A stretch of 64,000 bases of DNA, taken from NCBI RefSeq assembly GCF_030272615.1, contig NC_081407.1:137954897-138018896 (forward strand), given 5' to 3'. Positions within the stretch are counted from its first letter, which is position 1. The number at the start of each line of letters is the position of its first letter. The translations under genes were made by a program, and so were the position numbers. Positions 35,504 through 46,715 of this stretch are shown piece after piece. The notes under the pieces were generated by a model. The model worked only from the letters and a program-made list of their open reading frames with translations, was not told the origin of the DNA and did not search any database. The stretch is from Cryptomeria japonica. Lineage: Eukaryota > Streptophyta > Pinopsida > Cupressales > Cupressaceae.

Positions 35504-36926
35504 TGTAGTGACCAAAATGAATAACTTGAGATCAGAAGACCCACACACCAATGAGACTCTTGGTGCAAGTATATGAACTAATTCAATTAGTTCAACTTCC
35601 AAAGGGGTGTCTCATTGTTCTCTATCTGACAAGATCCCTAAAGTCAATGTTTTGGTCTTAGATCATTGAGCAAACGACTTAGGAATGACAACTCCAAGAA
35701 TGAGTGATATTTGATCTATATGCATGAATGCATTCTAAGATATATATGTTGTGTTAAAACTATGATGATTAATCTAGTATGAAGATAGTGATATGATAAA
35801 GATATTGCTAAATTATCCTAATCATGATATACTAGCATGGATATACTATTGATATGAAAATGAAATACTTTTAAATGTTAATGATGATGTTTTAACAAAT
35901 AGAGGCTAAAATGCTTAGTAAATTAGACTATAATGTAGATGCATGAAACTTGGATCTTTTTTGAAAATGAGGAATGAGAGCTCTATTTATAGGGAAAATA
36001 GGGCAATGGATGGTTAAGATTAAATAATCTTAACAAGGGCTAGGATTCAAAGTTAATCAATCCATGTTTACCAATGAAATGGTGACAATTGTCAACAAGA
36101 GGTTGCTTGAGAGGAGATGCAAGAAGCATTAAATGCCTGAGAAGACATGAAGGCTACACTAGGAGGTAAGGGTTAAGGTTAGGTTAGGGTTATCCAATGG
36201 ATAAAGCTTTTACCCAATGGGTAAACTATTGTGCAAGGGTTAATAGGATAACTATGGTCAAAGTCATAAGTGTTTGATGAGACCCTTGAGTCAAAATGAT
36301 GGTTAAGTCAGAGGGAAGTCTCTAACCAAAGGTCAAAGGTGAGTTAACCATAAATAGTTATGTAAGAACCTTTAATGGTTTGGAAGACTTTTAGAGGTTA
36401 CCAATTTGAAGACACAAAGCGTTTAATGGCTATTCAAGACTTTAGAGGCTTTGAAAAGTGTCTTCTCTTTGCTTAGGAATGTGACAATAATTAGGAGATG
36501 AATTAGGCTAAATTGAAGTGATTAGAATAATCTAGAAGGGGTTTAGGAGGCAAGTGGGAGATGTAGGAAAATGCAAGTGAATGAGGGAAAATGATTTTAA
36601 TTAAAATAAAATTACTTAATTTCAACTAAAATAGATGCAACTTGCATAAATACAAGTGGGGGATTTAATAAATAAATTAGATTTATTTATTTGCAAGGAT
36701 CAATTTAATTAAAAAGGGAGAAAGGGGTATTAATTAAATAGTGATTTATTTAATTAAAGGCTAGAAAGGGTTTGTGTGAATTTAATTAGATAAATTGAGT
36801 AATTTATTTAATCAAATAGATGAAAATGAAGAAATTAATTAAATAAAATTTAATTAATAGGAGGAATGAGGTTAAAATAAATATTAAATATTTATTTAAG
36901 CAAGTGGTCAAATTTATACGTCTACA
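35504..36926 (-). repeat. LTR of the Tat-like remnant
   Basis: The ends form the inverted pair TGTAG/CTACA. The minus strand starts TGTAGACGTATAAATTTGAC directly after the polypurine tract. A strong promoter motif, CCTATAAATAGAG, lies on the minus strand at 35981-35993. The 36600-36926 part is very AT-rich, with repeated TTATTTAATTAA phrases. Confidence 0.72.
35981..35993 (-). promoter_or_regulatory. TATA box of the Tat-like LTR
   Basis: The minus strand reads CCTATAAATAGAG, a near-consensus plant TATA box. The position inside the LTR and the orientation agree with the polypurine tract. Confidence 0.65.
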
Positions 36927-36943
36927 TTTTGCCCCTCTTTGAA

Positions 36944-37479
36944 GTGACGTGTGTGCAGATGTTGATTCAAAGAAAATTGTTGGATACCTTGCCAAAGTTT
37001 TATCGATATGATGTTGTGTGTCAAAGTTGTCGATATGATGTCCAAGATGTAGATTTGATGAATGATATTGATGATGCCTCCTCAGGAGATGAATCAAGGA
37101 TCTAGTGAAAAGTTGTCAAGTTGATGAGCGTTTTTGAATTAATTGAGATGTGAGAATATCGACTACGTTGTATGCACATGATTGATTCATCTCCTAAAAA
37201 AAATGATATTGATGAGGTTAAAAATGAAAAAATGGGAGTAAAATACATGCCCCACTTATTAACCCCTGATTTTACCCTATTAAAAGGTAAAAAGTGACTT
37301 TGAAAAATCATTTGCACACTTGTCTCTTTGTGATTGTGACATTTGGAGCTCTGACGATGATGTCGATTCCATACTCTTGCACCGATTTGAGCACATCAAG
37401 AAATACCAGAGACCCGCTGCATATGGCCCACCAATAAGTGGCCAAAATCCATCTTCATTTTTGATTAATTTTATTTAGT
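36944..37479. other. non-coding 3' region of the Tat-like remnant
   Basis: This lies between the polypurine tract and the tandem repeats. It is rich in GATATGATG phrases and has no supported frame. Confidence 0.5.
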
Positions 37480-37880
37480 TTGGTCACGTTTTTCAATTTT
37501 GGGTCGGATTTTGTCGGGTTAGTGCACAGGGTAGGTTGTCTAGCGCATATGATTGAAGTTTTAGTGCGTAGAAAACCCTAGGTAGGTTTAGCGTCTTAGT
37601 GCCATATTACAGCGTGATCAGGGGGTAGGTTAGCACGTAGGTGGTTTTAGTGCATAGGGTATGCATAGCAGTGCAATGGGTAGGTCAGTTAGCGCGTAGG
37701 ATAGCTTAGTGCATTGGGCAAACAGGGTAGCGCAATGGGCAGGCTAGTTAGTGCATAGGATAGGTTTAGCACATTGAGTGTGTTTTATAGTACATTTGTG
37801 GAAAAGTTTAGCGCATATGTGGTAGCTTAGCACTTTGGGGCTCTGACTTAGCATGTGGGGTCCAAAGTTGGAAAAACAGT
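37480..37880. repeat. degenerate short tandem repeat, TAGCGCATAGG type
   Basis: About 15 variants of TTAGYGCRTAGG appear at intervals of roughly 20-30 bp. No protein is encoded. Confidence 0.65.
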
Positions 37881-37959
37881 GTTGTGAAAAATGTGTCGTG
37901 AGTCAAATGGATTGGATAGTTGCGTAGATGTTGATATGGGTTCGTCGATTGGTCTGATA

Positions 37960-38570
37960 TGGTTCATGATCCGATGTGAGTCCTATTTTTGTGATGATGT
38001 TTGATGTAGAAATGCTGCTAGATTACGATATGAGTTTGTGTTTGATATGGATTTTGACTCAATTTGAGTCTTGATTTTGATATGGGTCTTGATTTTTGAT
38101 ATGAGTTTGATTTCGTTATGGGTCTTGATTTTGATATGAGTCGTTGATTTCATTATGGGTCTAGGAGTCTGATTTTGATATGGTTCTTGATTTCGATATG
38201 GGTCTTTGAGTCTAATTTCGATATGGGTCTTTGAGTTTGATTTCAATAAGAGTCTTAATTTCGATATGGATTTTTGAGTCTAATTTTAATATGAGTTTGG
38301 ATTGCGTTATGAGTCTTGATTTTGATATGAGTCTTGATTTCGTTATGAGGCTTTGAGTCTGATTTTGATATGAGTCCTGATTTCAATATGGATTTTTGAG
38401 TCTAGTTTCGATATGAATCTAGATTGTGTTATGAGTCTTGATTTCGATATGGGTCTTGAGTCTGATTTCAATATGGGTCCTGATGTCGATATGAGTCTTG
38501 ATTTTGATATGAGTTCTGATACGATGCATTGATTGATTCACTGATTAATGTAAATATGTTTCTGATGTGC
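37960..38570. repeat. tandem repeat, GATTTCGATATGGGTCTTGA type
   Basis: About 25-30 variant units of roughly 18-25 bp (TTGATTTCGATATGGGTCTT and GAGTCTGATTT variants) are present. An apparent reading frame on the other strand (about 38246-37983, rich in HIKIKT) is a by-product of the repeat. Confidence 0.75.
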
Positions 38571-38660
38571 TCTTGATATGCGTCACTTTGTCAATTTGAT
38601 TTGTTTTTTGATAGATTTGATGGAATTGAGAACTGATGATGGATATGTGTTGATTTGCAG

Positions 38661-39388
38661 GCAAAGCTTGGCGTTCTCTAGTCTCAGGAGTGATTTCCAA
38701 GGGCATGGACACTTATCCACATTTGTCACAGGCTGACAGAGATGTGATTGAGAGATGTGGGTTATCATCTTTGCTAGACATGCCCCAGTATATCATTAAC
38801 CAGGGGTTACTAATAGCTTTGGCTGAGAGGTGGCATAGTGATAGGAGCACCTTTCATATGGCGACTGGTGAGATGATAGTCACACCAGAGGACTGCTATC
38901 GGATTTTGCATATTCTTTTCATTGGGGCTTTGCTACCTTATGAGCAGACTGAGGAGGGTGGCACAGAGGCCCTCCACTGTATCTTTCAGGATGATGAGAT
39001 TAGTGGCTACGAGATCCCGTGGTAGGAATTTTTGGATTTGGGTTACGCTCCACTGCCTTTAGTATTAGCAAGTTTCATTGATGGGTTTCTGTGTCCCGAC
39101 CGTAGGTCGAAGGGACTAGCCATTGGATGGGGATTGGTTCTGGAGGACATGGTGACACTGGGATGCAGGTTTGCATGGGGGTCTTTCATGTTGGCCCATC
39201 TATATAGAGAGCTTCACTAGGTAGTATATTTGGGATATACTAGTCTATCAGTTAGGTGACATTGTTACAGGTGTGGGCCTGGGAGCATATACCAGTGTCG
39301 AGACCACTTGTAGATAGGGATAGGCCAATTGGTCGGGCATATGTTTATGGGTATACAGGTGTAGTTGTCCAGCGTAAGCTGGGCAAAA
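38661..39388 (+). pseudogene. plant mobile domain (PMD) protein fragment
   Basis: A splice-acceptor-like TTGATTTGCAG precedes GKAWRSLVSGVISKGMDTYP, then LSQADRDVIERCGLSSLLDM, ALAERWHSDRSTFHMATGEM and VTPEDCYRILHILF. This is the N-terminal part of the plant mobile domain (PF10536 type), found in MAIN/MAIL proteins and in transposons. A TAG at 39024 interrupts it; the same frame continues with WGLVLEDMVTLG and FMLAHLYRELH to about 39220. A shifted frame then gives a QVWAWEHIPVSRP-like block before the truncation. It lies antisense to the surrounding gypsy remnant. It is broken; its original role (silencing or mobilisation) is unknown. Confidence 0.72.
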
Positions 39389-40152
39389 TATCTTCTTAAG
39401 CAAGAAAATGGACGGTTGGATTTATGGCATCCAAATGGGTGTTACACTTTCTAGAATATTCTAGGACAATTAACATTTTGAATAAAGAAGATGAATGAAT
39501 TTTTTTTCGAAGTCATCCCTACTAGTGTAGATCGTGGCTTTGACTACAGATTATTGTAATGAGAAATCCCATGTGGCTAAGCGTGTTATTTTATGAATGT
39601 AGGAATTTCATTCTATTTGAATAATAGAAAGTAAGTGTTTCTTTCTTGCATTTTTTTTGTTCTATTACTCTATTTTTGTTGTGTGTTTGTGTTTGTAAGG
39701 GGAGTACCCTTCATCAATGCAACCTTTCAAAATGTTTACAAATCATCAAGAAGACATGTGGTTACAAACATATGCTATTGTAGCTACCCATCTACAAGTT
39801 TTTAAGTGATATAACCTTAATCACAAATTGATTAGCAATTGTGGAAACCCTAGGAAGATTTGCTCCTTTGTTTTGTGAAAATAAATAGTGACCAACCCTT
39901 TTAATTGATGAAAAACTCAATAAATGGATCTGCAACTTGGATACATGAGCTACAAAGGAGGAAACACATAGATCTAGAGTCACACATTTTCACCATGCCC
40001 TATTTATCATAATGATAAATGCCTTAGGTAGAGAATGCCCTTTTAAGATCTACACACTTTAAGACAGTGAGAAAAACCATTCTTTGCATTCAGAATGGCC
40101 TATTAATTTTGAGTGATGAGATGGTTTGTTGTATAATTTTGCGTCAATCTAT
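39389..40152 (+). repeat. segment X, copy 3, part 2
   Basis: It matches 23510-24230 (ATATCTTCTTAAGC, TTTCTAGAATATTCTAGG, GAAGACATGTGGTTACAAAC) and ends at the target duplication TCTAT of element B (40148-40152). Confidence 0.78.
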
Positions 40153-41419
40153 TGTTGGAGTTGTTGATATGGTTTTTCATTGCTGCTTCTATGATATGTT
40201 ATTTTCATTGATGTCAACATATTCCTGTGATTTATTTTGGTGAGCTTGGGGAGATCTTCTGATTCAGTTTTGAGTTTGGTTTTGCTGATCACTATTTTGC
40301 AGAATATGGTATTTCCTTTGGTATATTCCGGTGTGATCAGATCTTGTGCTGAGGTTTTGGGATATTGTTTTGGATGATTCTGTGTATCTTCCTTTCAGAT
40401 GGATCATGATTTGGTGCCCTGTAAGTTATCTTTCTTCGTGGCAGTTGCCTATTGGTTGTGTTCTTGAGCTTTCTGATGTTGATCAATGAAGATTTGATAA
40501 GTGGTGTTGGTGTAGCTATTGGTGATTATTCTAACATGCTTTCTGGTGTTTTCTAGTTGTTTCCTATTTGTTTTGGTGATTTACATTGATTTTTGTGCAA
40601 GTTTTTGGTGGTTTTCATCAACCGATGATGATTTTCATGTTATGCAGTATTTCTAATGGTGTAGTGTGTTGCAGTTGATCTTGATGTGATTTCGAGTGGA
40701 TGTGATCGTTTGTGAATTTGAAGTAGGTCCATGCTATGTAATGTAAATCATTATATTGGTCCGGTGGTTGATCTTTGTATTGAGGGTTGAGGGTTTAGCC
40801 GACCTTGTTATCAAGGTTGATGGATTGTATATATAGGTGAGTTATTCACTTAGTTTTGGTGTCAGTATTGTGTCTGTGTTATCAAAGAGAGGTGAATGTG
40901 TGAACAAGAAATTTATCATTCAGTGAAGTGTTGAGGTGAGATTGGTGTTGCAAAGAAGACAATTGTGCTTAACTAAAACTATCGTCAGACATTTGTGCTT
41001 AACTAAAACTATCGTCAGACATTTGTAGATGTTATCATTGCATTTCAATTCTTCTGAATTGTAGTCTAAATCATATTGTAAGTCAGTGAGACTTCCCTAA
41101 GGGTTGTAGCCTTCTGAGCAAATATCTTTTGAGCAGTGAGCTTTAGGCAGTGTGCCTGAATGCATGTGCATTCCCCATTGTAATATTTTCACATACTACT
41201 GTAGAGTATCATCTTACTGTGGGTAGGTTCCTACCATGGTTTTTCCCTTAACTTGATTTTCCACATCAAAAATCTTGGTGTTGTATGTTGTGTTGTTAAT
41301 TTTCTTATCTGTTTAAATGTTGTAGTTTATCAGTATATGTTTTGGAGTTTAATTTTCTGTATCCGGTGAAGATTGATTCATCCCCCCCTCTCAGTCTTCC
41401 TTCTTGATTTTTGCTAACA
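40153..41419 (+). repeat. 5' LTR of element B
   Basis: It runs from TGTTGGAGTTGTTG to TTGCTAACA. A TATA box (TATATATAGG) lies at 40828-40837. The hairpin GAATGC-ATGT-GCATTC is at about 41158-41173, followed by ATACT-ACTGTAG-AGTAT. A short C run with CTCTCAG precedes the end. It matches the split 3' LTR. Confidence 0.9.
40828..40837 (+). promoter_or_regulatory. TATA box of element B LTR
   Basis: TATATATAGG is conserved in the 3' LTR near 53143-53152. Confidence 0.6.
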
Positions 41420-41420
41420 A

Positions 41421-41433
41421 TTGGTATTAGAGC
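41421..41433 (+). promoter_or_regulatory. primer binding site of element B
   Basis: TTGGTATTAGAGC lies one base after the LTR and is complementary to the initiator-Met tRNA 3' end with one change. Confidence 0.82.
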
Positions 41434-41475
41434 TAGATCCTCCAATAGAAGCTTAATCACTTGAGGAGATCTGGG

Positions 41476-41506
41476 ATGGCAGCTCAAGGTATTCTTTTCA
41501 ACAAGG
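41476..41506 (+). pseudogene. element B gag, first codons
   Basis: ATG at 41476 begins MAAQGILFNK and is cut by element C. The frame resumes at 47979 with DSPKFDGSNYTVWKSW once the duplicated CAAGG/GAAGG is counted only once. This gives the usual copia gag start. Confidence 0.82.
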
Positions 41507-42752
41507 TGTTAGGATAACCGATGAACAACTGAGAGGGGGGGGTGAATTAGTTGTTAATAGATTATATCAATTAATCCACTTAATAACATTTAAACTGATC
41601 ACATAAACATTAAGTACCAGAATAGAAGAAACATATACTGGTAAGTAATGAAACTTAACAATAAAATAGATAATCAACATAATGCAACCATACCACATAA
41701 CACCATGATTTGTATGTGGAAAACCCGAAAAGGGAAAAACCACGGTGGGAAGCCTACCCACAGTTAGATGATACTTCTATAGAAAGTATGTGATACAATG
41801 AGGGGCCTGCACATGTAGGAAGGCACATTGCCTAGAGCATACTGCTCATTACAAAAGAGACTCACTAACTACAGAGAGGTAATAACCATCTCAAGATAGA
41901 TGGACAACAATCCAATAGAGTGAACTATTAGAGATAGCATCTACCATGCCTGATTACAGTCCCTGTTAAGCTCAATACCAGAGGCCTTTTACCTCTTCCT
42001 TAATCCCAATTCGTTCACCTATGACCGAACAAATATCCTTCGCATATGATATTGCATTCCAAGGCCACGACACATATTCCCTATGATCTACAATGAGATC
42101 TTACATTATTTTATACTAACCCTAAGGCCTAAACAAATTAGGTTGGCCACCTAAAAGATATTACAATAAGATCATTACATAAATCCATATTACAATGATA
42201 TGCCATGTTGTCTTAAGACCAAAACAACAATAACAAATTCATAGAACATCCTGAAATATCCCGGTAACGTGTAGAGTACACGTTAATATGATACCGGTCC
42301 ATAACCTAGATAGGTACCAAACCTATTCTGGGTCCACCACACCTAATAAATTTCTTCAAGAAGTTGAAGCATGATCAAAGAACATCTTTAGCATCCTGAA
42401 ATCCATCTAGAAGCCACACCAACACCACTTATGCATCCTATCAAGATTCCTTAATGAAAGCTCTGCCGGTTACACCTTAAACCAATGCCGGTATGGGATT
42501 ACAAGAGTGTGTGATAGCATCCAATTACCAAGTCAATACCAACTAACCAAAATATGCTCTGAAAGCATGTAACACATAAAATCAAACATACTCCATAGAT
42601 CCAAACATGCCAGAAGTGTCCAACAGATAGTCCTTTCTATTGGTAACACTAGATCTTCTATTGGTAACCAAAACCTGTCTGTCGGTAACCAATGATAACA
42701 ACTAGTGTTGACATCAATGCAACACATAATCAATTCATCCATAATGCCAACA
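41507..42752 (-). repeat. 3' LTR of element C
   Basis: It matches 46716-47973 and, in reverse, the LTRs of element D. A minus-strand TATA (TATAAAA, 42109-42115) is present. U3 carries CGGTAACC-rich tandem units near 42640-42700. Confidence 0.9.
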
Positions 42753-43097
42753 ATCTCCCCTTTTGGCATTGATGGCAACACTAGATGTGAAAAACATCTA
42801 AGTACCAAGAAATGCCAAACAAGTCTCCCCATGTAGAAGACAACCAACAATCTCCTGAATATCAATAACTCTCCCCCTGTGAATAATATCTCTGTAAAGT
42901 TCATTATTTATTTTTCACATTACTATCTCCCCCCCTTTGACATCAATGCCAGAAATCTGAAACAAATATCAAAGCAAGAATATAAACTTCTGAATCTCAA
43001 GGCTGACTACTCCCCTTGAGTAGTAGCACCACTCATCAGTGCCATAATGAATAATATCTTTGATAATGCATGTCAGACTGATGATAAACCACATCAA
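42753..43097 (-). other. 3' untranslated segment of element C
   Basis: CTCCCC motifs occur near 42755 (the polypurine tract), 42822, 42887, 42930 and 43012. The last lies in a hairpin of CTACTC and GAGTAG. There is no reading frame. Confidence 0.7.
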
Positions 43098-45500
43098 TCA
43101 AGTCTCTTCCAGAGGGGCAGATACCCCTAACCCGTCTCTTAAATACTTGAATGATTCCTTAGACAGTGGTTTAGTGAATATATCTGCAATCTGTTCTTTA
43201 GTGTTCACATAAACCAATTTGAATTCATTTTCTTCTACCTTGTCCTTCAAAAAGCTATACTTAATTGATATATGCTTAGTCTTAGAGTGAAATACTAGAT
43301 TCTTAGACATGTCAATAGCTGTAGAGTTATCACAGTAGATAACTACTGGTTCACTACAATTTACCTTGATATCCTTCAACATTTGCTTCATCCACAAGAC
43401 TTGAGTGCAATTAGTTGCTACTGCAACATACTCAGCTTCTACAGTAGATAAAAAAATGCATGACTATTTTTTGTTGATCCATGAAACCAATTTTTTTCCA
43501 AGAAAGAAAGCTCCACCAGAAATGCTCTTCCTGTCATCAGTATCTCTTGCCCAATCTGAGTCAGTATATGCACATAAAGTGAAATCATCATTTCTAGAAT
43601 ACCATAGGCCATATTGTGTTGTTCCTTGCAAATACCAAAATATCCGCTTTACTACACATTTAACATCCATTTGATAAACCTTATAGTTCTTATAAGCTAC
43701 ATCGACAAGAAATAGTCTAACAACTTCAATTCTAGCTACATGTGCAAATGTTTCACCATAATCAATTCCTTCCATTTGAGAATAACCTTTACAAACCAAT
43801 CTAGCCTTGTTTCTTATAACTTGAGCATCCTCATTTAGTTTATTCCTAAAAACCCATTTAGTTCCAATAACATTCTTATTTTTAGGCCGAGGAAGTAAAG
43901 TCCAAGTCTCGTTTTCTCTATATGATTTAATTCATCTTCCATAGCCTTTAACCAATGTTCATCTTTACAAGCTTCAATAACAAATGCCGGTTCAATTTGA
44001 GAAATAAGACATACCTCTTCATTTGCCAATCTTCTTCTTGTCATAATTCCCATGTTCCTATCTCCAATGATTTGATTTTCAGAATGATTTAATCTTACAT
44101 AAGTTGGTGTCTTCTGAACTCCAAGTTCATTCCTCTGATCATCAGTCACAGTTGAATTTTCTGATTGTACTGGTGTAACTGTCTCAATTTCCTATACCGG
44201 TTGAGCCATTGTCAGTTCAGTTATAATCATTTTCACTATTGGTTCCCTGTCATATGATATAGATTGATTTCTGTATTGCTCATCCACTTTCACATTAGCG
44301 CTCTAAACAATTTTTCGCAATCTTTTGTTATAACATCTATATGCTTTGCTTTGAATTGACTAACCAAGAAATATCCCTTCATCACATCTAGGATCAAACT
44401 TTCAAATTGAATCATCTCTTTTGATATAGCATTTACTTCCAAAAATTCTGAAATATTTAATAGTAGGTGTATGTCTCAACCATAATTCATAAGGGGTCTT
44501 ACCAGTTTCACCTTTGATGTGAACTCTGTTGAATGTGTAGACTCTTGCACTCACCGTTTCTCTCCAGTAGATGTGAGGCAATTTGGCTTCCATCATCATA
44601 GATCTTGCTGCATCCAAAATGGTTCAGTTCTTTCTTTCCACTACTCCATTCTACTGAGGAGTCTGAGGTGTAGATAACTGTCTCCTAATTCCATTTGTCT
44701 CACAATAACTGTTAAATTCATGATAAGTGAACTCACCGCCTTGATTTGATCTTAGACATTTGATTTTCAATCCAGTTTTTGTTTCAACCTTTTCTTAAAA
44801 GATCTTGAATTTCTCAAAGGCATCAGAATTCTCCCTTAGAAAAGTCACCCACATCATCCTAGAAGAGTCATCAATAATCAACATGAAATACCTATCACCT
44901 TGAAAGCTTCTAGTCCTTGTAGGACCACATAAGTCAGTGTGAATCAAATCAAGTACATCATTAGATTTATCATGTATGCTCTTAAAAGAAGTTCCAACTT
45001 GCTTTCCCAATTGACATTCCTTACATATCAGATTATGAGGTTTCATAATCTTAGGTATATCTCTAACTACTTTAGTTGAACTGATCTTAACAATACAATG
45101 AAAATTAACATGACATAACCTCTTATGCCATATCCAACTCTCACCAATATGAGCAATCAAACATGTCTTATTACTGGTGTTCAATTGAAAGATATTACCT
45201 CCAGTTTGAATACCGGTTGCAATCTCCAAACCAGTCTTGTTAATGATTTTGCATTTTCTATCTTTAAACTAAAGTTGGAAACCCTTGTCCACCAATTGAC
45301 CAACACTCAAAAGATTATGCTTTAAACCTTCTACATAATAGACATTATCAGTATTATGCTTGCCATCCAAAGAAATAATATCTCCACCTTTGATCATACA
45401 TGCTTTGTCATCTCCAAATTTGACTTGACCGCCATTGTATTCTTGCAAGGACATAAATTTTCTTTTATCTCCAGTCATATGATGTGAGCATCCACTATCA
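43098..45500 (-). pseudogene. element C pol: protease, integrase, deleted RT, RNase H
   Basis: The protease keeps D-S-G (IDSGCSHHMTG, near 45490). Integrase at 45229-44402 has WIWHKRLCH ... CKECQLGKQ and HTDLCGP, but the second catalytic Asp is Asn (LRSNQGGEF). RT is reduced to its N-terminal part ([17 protein letters not shown] ... YQMDVKC), which joins in frame to [17 protein letters not shown] of the C-terminus. About 230 residues, including the FVDD active site, are missing. RNase H follows ([17 protein letters not shown] ... CDNSTAIDMSKN) to a stop at 43098-43100. RT activity is impossible. Confidence 0.9.
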
Positions 45501-45505
45501 ATTAC

Positions 45506-46657
45506 CTATTCATCCTTATCTTCAGCTTTTGTTGTCAGGGTCTTTTCTTCATTCATGATAGCTAGTTTCGGTTCATCTTTCTTTAAAGCATAGAACACCC
45601 ATTCCTTTCCATTACCAGATCCACTAGTAGAGTCTTCTGTCGGTTCATCCCCAGAGTCATCACTTACTCCTTCCTCATTCGCTATGTAGCATTGTTTACT
45701 TTTCTTGAATCTATATCTGTTCTGGTTAGGCTTAAATGATTTCTTAACTCTTTCCTCGAAATCTTGCATTCCTTCAGGACATCTAGATGCAAAATGACCA
45801 ATCTTATTACATGCAAAACATTTAAAAGGTGATTTTCCTTCATACTTACTTCCTGTCAGTCCTTTAGGTAGTCTTCTAGCAAATAAGGCTTCAAGTTTCT
45901 CAAATTCTTCATCTTCTTTCCTCATATCTTCCAATTCTTTTGCATATAAGGCTTTCCAATCAATTTTGCCAGTAGATGATGATGCATGAAAACAAGGTTC
46001 AGATTTTGCAGCTCCAGAAGACCCAAATTCTTCAAGCTCAAAAGGAGATAATTTCCCAATCAGAATGTCTTTGTTAACTGAAGTGTTTGCCATTGTTCTC
46101 AACTCATTAATTGCAGTTGCCTTCATCTTATAAGCTAGTGGAAAGGCTCTCAAGACTTTGGAAACTATTTCATCTTCACTAAGAGATCCTCCACAACATT
46201 GAATTCCCATAACAATCTCATTTACTCTTTCCATGAACACAACAATTCTTTCATTATCTTCCATCTTCAAGTTTTCATATCTTACCTAGTAACCATCAAG
46301 TTTAGCAATTTTGATAGTAGGATCACCTTCATTCAGAGTTTTCAATTTATCCCACATAACCTTTGCCGATGATTTATCAATCAATCCTATGATTTGCTGA
46401 TCAGTAAGTACACACAAGAGGGCTTCTCTAGCTCTGCAATCATTTTCAATATTCTTGTCCAGGTCTGCAGGAGCAGGATTGTCAGATGTCAGATCATAAG
46501 GTGTGTATCCTTTCTTAGTGATCTCCCAAATATCCTTGCCAAGACATATAAGATGAGTCTCCATCCAAATTTTTGATATCTCATAATTTGTTCCGTCAAG
46601 CTTAGGGATTTCTCTTTTGAAAATAGTTGCCGGTGGATTTTAAGTGTTAGCTTCCAT
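45506..46657 (-). pseudogene. element C gag
   Basis: The minus-strand ATG is at 46657-46655, before a stop and METHLICLGKDIWEITKKGY. The capsid-like region (ERVNEIVMGIQCCGGSLSED ... KVLRAFP) is one open frame of about 250 residues (46270-45506). It includes an intact zinc knuckle (CFACNKIGHFASRC) and an acidic tail. Two stops near 46275 and 46570 break the N-terminus. This is the best-preserved gag in the window. Confidence 0.87.
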
Positions 46658-46701
46658 AGGATTTACCTCAAGTTGTTAAGCTTCTGCAAAAGAGGACTAA
46701 A

Positions 46702-46714
46702 GCTCTGATACCAA
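46702..46714 (-). promoter_or_regulatory. primer binding site of element C
   Basis: The minus strand reads TTGGTATCAGAGC, a perfect initiator-Met tRNA match, one base from the LTR. Confidence 0.85.
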
Positions 46715-46715
46715 T

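Larger units (their letters stand above)
35504..39388 (-). mobile_element. Tat-like Ty3/gypsy remnant, 3' end, with antisense plant-mobile-domain frame
   Basis: On the minus strand the order is a truncated inner end (39388), a reading frame in antisense (38661-39388, plus strand), a long repeat-filled untranslated region, a polypurine tract (complement of TTTTGCCCCTCTTTGAA, 36927-36943) and an LTR. It splits X copy 3, whose two parts adjoin it on both sides. Hypervariable tandem repeats before the 3' LTR and antisense frames are known traits of the Tat/Ogre lineage. No gag or pol remains, so the lineage call is an inference. Confidence 0.6.

Noticed and set aside
36168-36195. Telomere-like phrase (GGTTAAGGTTAGGTTAGGGTTA)
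   Set aside because: It is too short and irregular for an interstitial telomere array, and it lies inside an LTR.
37983-38246. Minus-strand reading frame of 87 residues rich in HIKIKT
   Set aside because: It is wholly composed of the 18-25 bp tandem repeat; the low-complexity pattern comes from the repeat and not from selection.
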